This document shows positions 58,167 through 64,000 of a stretch of 64,000 nucleotides of DNA, piece after piece; within the stretch, counting starts at the first letter, position 1; the number at the start of each line of letters is the position of its first letter. The notes under the pieces were generated by a model. It was not told the origin of the DNA, searched no databases, and was given only the letters and a program-made list of their open reading frames with translations. This DNA is from an uncultured Bryobacteraceae bacterium (GTDB lineage Bacteria > Acidobacteriota > Terriglobia > Bryobacterales > Bryobacteraceae). The stretch covers positions 1-64,000 of the forward strand of contig CAKZUE010000070.1 in NCBI GenBank assembly GCA_937920635.1. The letters run 5' to 3'. A program made the translations under genes and the position numbers.

Positions 58167-58973
58167 TTAATCCGGGAAAAGACAGCGCTCCAATTCATCC
58201 AGACAGAGATAATTCGGGATGATATAGTCCGCGCCGACTGACAGCAGCCGGTTCCGCTTCCAGGCGTCCACCCGCCGGCATTCCGGCTCGTCGGTGGCCA
58301 CTCCGACGGCCACGCCGCCCACGGCCTTGACGTTTTCGATCTCCACGTACCCGTCGCCGAACCCGAGCAGCTCGCCGCCCGACGCCTCCGACCGGCTGAT
58401 GATTCTTTCAATGAGGATTTTCTTCGAAAATTTCTTGTAATCGTCCAGCGCGCCGAAAACTCCGCCGTCGAAATACTCCGTCAGGCGCAGCAGCTCCGCC
58501 TCGCGGCGCATGAACTCCTCGTCGGTGCCGGAGGCGAGATAGAGCTTCAGCCCGCGCCGGCGCAACATCTCCAGCAGCGCCCGCGAGCCCGGCACGAGGT
58601 ATTTCTGCGGCGGCGCCGCGCCCGTTTCCAGCTCCTCCAGGCGGTGCCGGATGCGGGCGTGCAGGAGATCGAGGTAACGGCGCTTGTACACGAGCGGATC
58701 TTCCGGCTTGCCGCCGCGCAGTTCCACCTGCCGGGCGAGTTCGATCATCTGGTAAATGGTCTGCTTGCCGGTGAGCCGGTAGACGAACTCGCGGACCGTG
58801 CGCTCGATCTCCTCTTCCGGCTCGCCCGTGCCGAGCGAGGCGAGCACCTCCACCATCATCGGCACCATCACGTCGAACCAGCCGGCGCGGATCAGCGACA
58901 GCGTGCCGTCGAAATCGAACAGCGCCACGCGCGCGCCCGTGGCGGCGGCGCCGGTGACAATCTCCACTCCCAT
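58167..58973 (-). CDS. HAD-family hydrolase
   Basis: A 268-residue hydrolase. Motif I DFDGT (D20, D22), motif II YLASGTDEEF (S/T), motif III KKFSKK region and motif IV GFGDGYVEIEN. The long helical cap (~35-135) puts it near phosphoglycolate phosphatase-like HADs. Substrate is unknown. It shares one base with the stop of the upstream iclR gene (TGATG), so they form an operon. Confidence 0.9.
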   Translation of the reverse strand: MGVEIVTGAAATGARVALFDFDGTLSLIRAGWFDVMVPMMVEVLASLGTGEPEEEIERTVREFVYRLTGKQTIYQMIELARQVELRGGKPEDPLVYKRRYLDLLHARIRHRLEELETGAAPPQKYLVPGSRALLEMLRRRGLKLYLASGTDEEFMRREAELLRLTEYFDGGVFGALDDYKKFSKKILIERIISRSEASGGELLGFGDGYVEIENVKAVGGVAVGVATDEPECRRVDAWKRNRLLSVGADYIIPNYLCLDELERCLFPD

Positions 58974-59797
58974 CAGCCGAGCGCCTTCTTCAGCCCTTTG
59001 GCCACTTCAGCCGCGTAGTCCATCATCATCCTGGGCAACACCTCTTCAATCTGTTTCGTGAACCGCGCCTTGGGCATGGACATGCTGACCGCCGCGAACA
59101 CCTCCCCGCCGGGCGCATGAATGGGCGCTCCGCAGCAGATGCCGCCCAGAACGGTCTCCTCGTTGTCCCACGCATAGCCCCGTTCCTGCACCATCGCGAA
59201 CTCGTTCTGAATGGCGCGGAAATCGGTGAGCGTGTTCGGCGTGAGTGCGAAGATGCCGTAGGTGTACAGCAGGCGCTGCATCAGCTCGGGCGTCTGGTAG
59301 GCGGTGATCGACTTTCCCAGCGAGGAGGCGTACGGTTGCAGGATGCCGCCCCGGTAGTTCGACATGCGGATGTGATGGGTGCTCTCGATCACTTCGACGA
59401 CGCGGATCACGTCGTCGAAGAGAAACGCGAGCGCGACCGTCTCGCCCAATTCCGCATTGAGCCTGCCGAGCACCGGCAGGGCGCACTGCCGCAGGGCGGT
59501 GAGCTGCATCTGCTGCTTCATGGTAGGCCAGACGCGCTCGCAATAATAGCTCTCGTGTTCGTCCCGGTGGATGTAGCCGAGGCCCTGCAACGTGCGCAGC
59601 AGCCGCAGCGTGGACGCCTTGCCCAGGCCGATGAGCGCGGCGATGTCCTTCAGGGGCATCGCCTCTTCGCGCGAGGCGAGCGCCTCGACGATCATGAGTC
59701 CTTTCGCCAGGGAGCGGGACTCAAGACTCACGGAAGCGCCTTTGGTTGCGCTTCTCGTGGAACGCCGTTTCGATTTCTGGTTTGACTGGCTCAACAT
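58973..59797 (-). CDS. IclR-family transcriptional regulator
   Basis: A 274-residue regulator. A winged helix-turn-helix (~26-95, with LKDIAALIGLGKASTLRLLRTLQGLGYI) is followed by the IclR effector-binding domain (ALPVLGRLNAELGETVALAFL, AYASSLGK-type QPYASSLGKSITAYQ, and GGICCGAPIHAPGGE). Ligands of this family are often sugar acids or aromatics. It is divergent from the DapA-family gene and probably binds the palindrome at 59799-59815 to control both. Confidence 0.92.
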   Translation of the reverse strand: MLSQSNQKSKRRSTRSATKGASVSLESRSLAKGLMIVEALASREEAMPLKDIAALIGLGKASTLRLLRTLQGLGYIHRDEHESYYCERVWPTMKQQMQLTALRQCALPVLGRLNAELGETVALAFLFDDVIRVVEVIESTHHIRMSNYRGGILQPYASSLGKSITAYQTPELMQRLLYTYGIFALTPNTLTDFRAIQNEFAMVQERGYAWDNEETVLGGICCGAPIHAPGGEVFAAVSMSMPKARFTKQIEEVLPRMMMDYAAEVAKGLKKALG

Positions 59798-59798
59798 C

Positions 59799-59815
59799 TT
59801 TGTATACCATACAAA
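59799..59815. promoter_or_regulatory. Palindromic operator candidate for IclR
   Basis: TTTGTAT-ACC-ATACAAA: perfect 7-bp arms with a 3-bp spacer, in the 78-bp gap between iclR (starts 59797, minus) and the DapA-family gene (starts 59876, plus). It lies against the iclR start codon, so binding would block iclR and could control the divergent gene too. Confidence 0.6.
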
Positions 59816-59875
59816 CTAGCGTGCTGCCCGTTTAGAAGGCCTCGGCCGCCTATCCGGCAGCAGGAGTACACCATT

Positions 59876-60808
59876 ATGTCTCGAAATTCACCGCTTCGTG
59901 GCGTCATTGCGGCGGTGTTGCTGCCGCGGGATGAGGAGGGGCGCCCCGAGTGGGACGAATTCGAGCGGATGGTGGCTTTCGTGTGCGCGAGCGGGGCGGC
60001 AGGCTTGTGCGTCAACGGCGCGACGGGCGAATACGTCCGCGCGACGCCGGAGGAGAGGCGCACAGCCGTCGCCCTGGCGCGCGGCATTGCCGGCGCCGGC
60101 GCCGCCGTGATCGCGGGCGAAGGAGCGGCGTGCACGCAGTCCACGATCCGGCGTTTGCGCGAGGCGGAAGCGGCGGGCGCTGATGCCCACCTGGTGCCCC
60201 CGCCGTGTTTTTTCCACTACCGGGACGACGACGTCGAGCAGTTCTACCGCGCGGTGGCGGAGGTGGCCGAGCGGCCGGTTCTCATTTACAACCTGCCTGC
60301 GTTCGTCACCGGCGTGAGCTGTCCGGCTGTCGTGGAGCTGCTGCGCTCGGAGCCGCGGATCGCGGGCGTGAAGGACAGCAGCGGGCAGTTGGACATCCTG
60401 GAGCGCCTGACGTCGGACCCGGCGCTGGGGGCGCGCCGGTTCATCGGCAATGACTGGGTGCTGGCCGAAGCCTGCCGGCGCGGGCTTGCCGACGGGGCGA
60501 TTTCCGGCGTGGCGTGCGTGCTGCCGGAACTGATCGTCGCCCTGTGGGAAGCCACCGAGCACGGCGACCCCGCGCTGGCGTCGCGGCTCGAGCGATCCCT
60601 GGCGGAAGCCCTTCAATGGATCGACGCCTGGCCGACGCCGATGGGACTGGAAGTGTTGGCCGAGGCGCGCGGGCTGCGCCGCTGCCTGCCGGCCGTGCCT
60701 CTTTCGCCCGCGCGCCGCGAGCAGGCCGTCGAAATGCGGCGGTGGTTCGAGTCGTGGTGGGAGAGCCAGCAGGATGCGCTGGCTGCTCCTCTTCTGATCG
60801 GCCGCTGA
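59876..60808 (+). CDS. Dihydrodipicolinate synthase family aldolase/dehydratase
   Basis: A 310-residue TIM-barrel enzyme. Schiff-base K166 is in AGVKDSSG, Y138 in IYNLP, and GATGE at 48-52 replaces the GTTGE motif of true DapA. These substitutions suggest a sugar-acid enzyme (for example KDG aldolase, KDGluc dehydratase or an N-acetylneuraminate-lyase-like activity) rather than lysine synthesis. The divergent iclR/HAD genes fit catabolic control. No strong ribosome site is visible, but ATG 59876 opens right at the family start. Confidence 0.88.
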   Translation: MSRNSPLRGVIAAVLLPRDEEGRPEWDEFERMVAFVCASGAAGLCVNGATGEYVRATPEERRTAVALARGIAGAGAAVIAGEGAACTQSTIRRLREAEAAGADAHLVPPPCFFHYRDDDVEQFYRAVAEVAERPVLIYNLPAFVTGVSCPAVVELLRSEPRIAGVKDSSGQLDILERLTSDPALGARRFIGNDWVLAEACRRGLADGAISGVACVLPELIVALWEATEHGDPALASRLERSLAEALQWIDAWPTPMGLEVLAEARGLRRCLPAVPLSPARREQAVEMRRWFESWWESQQDALAAPLLIGR

Positions 60809-61319
60809 TCCCTCCTACGCACTGGCGCAATGCGGCCGCAGCGGCCAGCCAGGGAGGGAAGTCCATCGAATCGCTCCACCCGCGCCGCCAATGAGCCTCC
60901 TGAAGCAGGGGGTTCCGGCGGTGAACCGCGCAGAACCCCCCCGCCACCCGCCGGCGGCTGTGGCTTCCCCCGCCGGCGGCATGCAGGCTCCTCCTCCATG
61001 CATGCGCCGGCCGCCCAAGGTCGCGGACGGGGCCGCGGCAGCCGCAACGGCTGGCATGGCCCCGCGCTCCTCCTCCGTTCGCTCCTTCCCTGGGGGTGGC
61101 CCGTCAGGACTGAGCCGCTCCTCCGCTGGTCAATTCCAATCCAGGCTCAATGGGACTGCGCCTGCTCGGTTCGCTTCGCCTGCGCTGTCCTCAAGTCCCT
61201 CTACTCAGACAACGGATTCAGCCCGCGGTTTTTCTCATCCATCGCGTCAGTTTTGCGAATCCCGCCCCGCACTGCCGCCCTCCAGCGCCAGGCTGTGGAA
61301 AAAAAACCGGGGCGCCGGT
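60809..61319. other. Gene-less gap with a GGGGGTTC/GAACCCCC hairpin
   Basis: No coding frame is credible; the open frames are Pro/Ala/Arg-rich noise. Near the left end GGGGGTTC (60908-60915) can pair with GAACCCCC (60933-60940). The shorter alternative GGTTC (60911-60915) / GAACC (60923-60927) competes with it. No T-run follows, so this is not a classic terminator. The rest of the gap shows nothing. Confidence 0.45.
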
Positions 61320-61667
61320 TCAGGCTGCTTCTCTGGCGCGGCGGATTTCCGCCCGGCATCCGTCCAGCACCTCCCGCAAGGGATGCTCGCCCCAATAGAC
61401 GTGCTGGTAGCCGACGGCCACGCTGTGAAGAAACATCACCGCCAGCCGCACGCGCTCGCCCTCGCGCCGGAACACCCAACGGTACTCGCCGCTGGAAACC
61501 AGCCAGACGCATTCGCCCGCGCCCGAGGTCTCCAGGTCGTCAAGAGCGGCCGACAGGTCCGCCAGGGCGGATTCCGGATCGGCCCCGAACACGGAGTGCT
61601 GTTCCTGCTCGTCGCCGAGCACGCATTCCAGGCGTCCGAAGTCGTCCCGCCCAAGGGAGAAGCGCAT
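61320..61667 (-). CDS. Hypothetical protein, 115 residues
   Basis: A soluble, acidic protein: MRFSLGRDDFGRLECVLGDEQEQHSVFG, a segment ESALADLSAALDDL, then two strands CVWLVSSGEYRWVFRREGERVRLAVMF and an end LREVLDGCRAEIRRAREAA. The composition is that of a normal folded protein with codon use like its neighbours. I recognise no family. No good ribosome site precedes the ATG. Confidence 0.6.
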   Translation of the reverse strand: MRFSLGRDDFGRLECVLGDEQEQHSVFGADPESALADLSAALDDLETSGAGECVWLVSSGEYRWVFRREGERVRLAVMFLHSVAVGYQHVYWGEHPLREVLDGCRAEIRRAREAA

Positions 61668-62061
61668 ACGGCCATCTTACCGAGTTCCGCATGCGCTTCT
61701 CTGGTTCGATGCAGATTGCGGGTTGGGGCCGTTATGGCAGCTCCAGCAGCCAGCCGGCCAGGCCTCCATTCCGGAACGAGAGCATCCCCTTGCGCTGTCG
61801 AAGTTGCGGGGCGCCAGCGCCGGGAGCGCAGGCAGACGCAGCACCCGCGCGGGCGGAATCCCATGATTGATTGCTGCGGGTGATAGGGCCGCAGGATGCG
61901 GGAAGACACACTTGCGCGGCGCGCCCTCTCGCCCGGATCCGCATCTGATCCGGCAGCCGAGAGGCGCGGCGGAGCGCATGAACAAAAAGTCGCGAAACCG
62001 TTTTGGGCCGGGGGCGGTCTCTTTGTTCAAGTAATTCTTATTCTCGTGGGAGATAATTACC
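61668..62061. other. Gene-less gap before 62062
   Basis: About 394 bp with no credible gene on either strand. The last 60 bp fall in GC content (TTTGTTCAAG, AATTCTTATTC, ATAATTACC) and probably hold the promoter of the following gene, though no canonical pair is clear. Confidence 0.4.
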
Positions 62062-63006
62062 ATGGATTTGGAACCGCCTTTCGATCGTTTGGATGCATCC
62101 CGGATCCGCAAAGCCCTCTGTGAAGAACTGTGTGATTTCTACGCTGTGGATGATCGCCGGGGCCTTGTCCGTTTTCCAATGTCACCGGTTTATGCCGGAG
62201 ATCTCTTATGCCGCGGATTGCCCGGTTCCAGCCGGAGGCGGGCGATGCGCCTCATAGAAGAGCATGAGGTTGAGGTTTTCGATGCGTTGCCCGCCTTGTT
62301 TGGTTTGGCCGATGGGTGCCCGCCTGAAGAGGTCCGGTCCAAGGCCGTGGTCTCCTGCCAGGTGGTGAGCGGCTTTGGAGGCGCGTGGAGCCTCACGATT
62401 TACACCACCCGGGAGCATGGCCACGTCATGTATCACGGCACCGGAGACGAGAGCCCGGAATACAGGTTGACTCTTCTCGGCATGTGGCATCCCGTCTGGA
62501 GCGAGGAGGCGCGGCGGGAGTGTGTGACGGCATGCTACGCCAGAAACTGGAGGGATTGCTGTCTGCCTCCTCAACTGGGAGAGTGCGCCAGCGGTGAACA
62601 GCCTCTCTGGATGGAGTGCCTGCTTCGCCTGTTGCACGAAAACCCGGAGCTCTGGCCGGAGATCGTCAACAGGATGCCCCACCCGAAAGTCTTCCCGCTC
62701 GCGTGTGTGGAATATGTCCAGCGCGTCACCGGGTTCAGCCGGGAGCGGGTGTTGGAGCTGTACAAGAAGTGCGGCCTCGAGGTGAGTCGTCTGGAACAGC
62801 GGCTGGCTGCGCGACACGAGATGGCGGATCCTGAGAACCCGGACGACGACGAAGGAGACTACGAGGACGACGAGGAAAGCGTCTCATATAAACTGATCGA
62901 AGTGGCGGCGCCCTTCGACCCGGAATCGGCCCGGTTTATGGTGGCGAATTTCTGTTACATGTTGGAGCACACGACCGCGGCTGACCGCGGAACCGACCCG
63001 ATTTGA
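62062..63006 (+). CDS. Hypothetical protein with acidic linker, 314 residues
   Basis: A cytoplasmic protein with no signal peptide. The first ~170 residues contain ~10 Trp/Cys/His residues (for example RKALCEELCDFYAVDD, RGLPGSSRRRAMRLIEEHEVEVFDALPALFGLADG). A helical middle (WMECLLRLLHENPELWPEIVNRMPHPKVF) leads to an acidic stretch (NPDDDEGDYEDDEESV) near residue 265-280. No known family. A GGGAG site 8-9 nt before ATG 62062 and near-normal codon use argue for a real gene. Confidence 0.65.
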   Translation: MDLEPPFDRLDASRIRKALCEELCDFYAVDDRRGLVRFPMSPVYAGDLLCRGLPGSSRRRAMRLIEEHEVEVFDALPALFGLADGCPPEEVRSKAVVSCQVVSGFGGAWSLTIYTTREHGHVMYHGTGDESPEYRLTLLGMWHPVWSEEARRECVTACYARNWRDCCLPPQLGECASGEQPLWMECLLRLLHENPELWPEIVNRMPHPKVFPLACVEYVQRVTGFSRERVLELYKKCGLEVSRLEQRLAARHEMADPENPDDDEGDYEDDEESVSYKLIEVAAPFDPESARFMVANFCYMLEHTTAADRGTDPI

Positions 63007-63029
63007 GAGCTGTGGCGGTTCCTCCGGCC

Positions 63030-64000
63030 TCACCCCGCCGCGAGAAATCTCCGGACCGTTTCGAGCAGTTCCCCGGCGTGCACCGGCTTGGTGAGGAACG
63101 CCGCCATGCCGCGCTGCCTGCACTCCTGGCGCAGTTGCGGGCTGACCTCCGCGGTCAATGCCAGCACGGGGGTCGATTCGTAACCGGGGACTTGCCGCAG
63201 CCGTTCGAGCGTCTCCAGCCCGTCCATGCCCGGCATGAACAGGTCCATGAGCACCAGCCGGTACCGGCGCCGTGCGGCTGCGGCCAGCGCCGAGGGCCCG
63301 TCGCTATAACACTCCACCTTGTAGTCGCCCTTGGCCAGGATGGCACGAAGCACGCGCTGGCTGACGGGGTTGTCTTCGACGACCAGGATGACGCAGTCGC
63401 CATCGCCCGGGCTGGCGCCTTCGGGGCCGTGCTGCGGGTATTCGGGCAACCCGGCCGGGATCTTCGCCGTCAGCCGCACCTCCCCCTGTGCGTCTTCGAA
63501 CTCCAGAGTGCCGCGCATCAGCCGGGTGATGGATCGCGCCAGCGCCAGATCGAGCGCAAGACCGTGAAAATGGACTGCCGCTCCCTGGCGCTGGGATTCG
63601 AACTCCTCAACCAGATCCCGGACCGATGCCACAGTCAGCCCGTTGCGGCATTGGAGCACGATGGCCAACATCACCATCCCCGCCTCGCCACCGGCATCCA
63701 GCTTGGTGCCCACGATCACGCCGCCGGAGGAGACGGTCCGCATGGCATAGCGCAGCATGAACCGCAGAAGCTGGGTCAGCCGCCCTGCGTCAGCGCGGAC
63801 GATCCGGGGCAGAATCGGGTCGAGCACCCATTGCAGCTCCAGGCGCCGGTCTTCGGCCTGCGCCATGAATTCGGTCATCACCGCTTGCAGGGTGTCGCGC
63901 AAGTCAAATTCGGCTTCGTCGAGCTGGGCGAGGCCGCTCGCCAGGGAGTTGTACTCCAGGGTGTCGTTCAGCAGCTCCAGCAGGCTGCTGGCCGACTCGC
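63030..64000 (-). CDS. Hybrid histidine kinase, 3' part (5' end outside the window)
   Basis: The frame is open to the edge and reads ESASSLLELLNDTLEYNS at its upstream end, a HisKA dimerisation segment. It continues into a HATPase-like region (VRADAGRLTQLLRFMLRYAMR, 'GVIVGTKLD') that is weak in the N and G boxes. A full receiver domain follows, with D in RLVLMDLFMPGMDG and K in LTKPVHAGE. The phosphoacceptor His and the sensor part are not in the window. The ATPase part is divergent, so kinase activity is uncertain. Confidence 0.8.
   Translation of the reverse strand, partial: ESASSLLELLNDTLEYNSLASGLAQLDEAEFDLRDTLQAVMTEFMAQAEDRRLELQWVLDPILPRIVRADAGRLTQLLRFMLRYAMRTVSSGGVIVGTKLDAGGEAGMVMLAIVLQCRNGLTVASVRDLVEEFESQRQGAAVHFHGLALDLALARSITRLMRGTLEFEDAQGEVRLTAKIPAGLPEYPQHGPEGASPGDGDCVILVVEDNPVSQRVLRAILAKGDYKVECYSDGPSALAAAARRRYRLVLMDLFMPGMDGLETLERLRQVPGYESTPVLALTAEVSPQLRQECRQRGMAAFLTKPVHAGELLETVRRFLAAG

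Noticed and set aside
60891-61883. A 330-codon plus frame in the gap after the DapA-family gene
   Set aside because: It is Pro/Ala/Ser/Arg-rich noise, overlaps the plausible gene at 61320-61667 on the other strand and has no ribosome site.
1-64000. CRISPR arrays, tRNA or rRNA genes
   Set aside because: I saw no regularly spaced identical repeats of CRISPR size; the units near 20.7-20.9 kb are too few and irregular. No tRNA or rRNA segment was recognised by eye.

Overview
The window is about 64 kb of GC-rich bacterial chromosome. Gene content points to an acidobacterium of the Bryobacterales / 'Solibacter' type: a large Oar-like TonB-dependent receptor with an N-terminal carboxypeptidase-regulatory domain, a GH116-type glucosidase, DUF5060 and 3-keto-disaccharide hydrolase (DUF1080) proteins, many secreted proteins with long signal peptides, and System I cytochrome c maturation with a Cys-type CcmE. 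The assignment is by content only; there is no rRNA or tRNA in the window.

Layout. 1-2.1 kb: the end of a broken IS110-family transposase, a scar carrying a second copy of the tsaB 3' end, a small membrane protein and tsaB. 2.1-12.5 kb: a DUF5060 protein, a small secreted protein, an M14 carboxypeptidase divergent from an N-carbamoylputrescine amidase, a small envelope operon with its own terminator, a Cache-domain membrane sensor and a Gfo/Idh/MocA oxidoreductase. 12.5-21.5 kb: a small membrane protein, a perfect 42-bp palindrome, a secreted propeller-like protein, a polytopic membrane protein, the TonB receptor, a repeat-rich gap and a J-domain protein. 21.6-30.6 kb: an M23 peptidase, a cytochrome c maturation operon (ccmE, ccmF, a zinc-ribbon protein, a regulatory-domain protein, ccmA, ccmB, ccmC, ccmD-like) and a Tat-exported ManD-like enolase-superfamily enzyme. 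30.6-39.6 kb: a secreted HELGH metallopeptidase, a GH116 enzyme, a radical SAM protein, gamma-glutamyltranspeptidase and an ATP-grasp-like protein. 39.7-45.6 kb: a PDZ/7TM/GAF/PAS histidine kinase overlapping its NtrC-type sigma-54 regulator, an ABM monooxygenase and a FecR-domain protein. 45.8-53.2 kb: a compact chemotaxis operon on the minus strand (cheW, mcp, cheA, cheR, cheD, cheY, cheX, cheB). 53.3-64 kb: a peroxiredoxin with an in-frame TGA at its peroxidatic Cys codon, a DUF1080 protein, a DegT aminotransferase, a cfa/FAD-reductase pair, an iclR-HAD operon divergent from a DapA-family aldolase across a perfect palindrome, two unknown proteins and the 3' part of a hybrid histidine kinase.

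The most notable observation is the peroxiredoxin at 53338-53865. Two open segments are in the same frame and are separated only by a TGA that falls exactly where the catalytic cysteine belongs. A hairpin with a G-containing apical loop lies about 22 nt downstream. Together these suggest a selenocysteine peroxiredoxin that a standard gene caller would split in two. Other points: a J-domain with HPR instead of HPD, a CxxxY-type CcmE, a dispersed repeat family built on 'GGGACAGGC/GCCTGTCCC', and a duplicated scar of tsaB. Coding starts were chosen from ribosome binding sites, overlaps and signal peptides, and are uncertain where noted.
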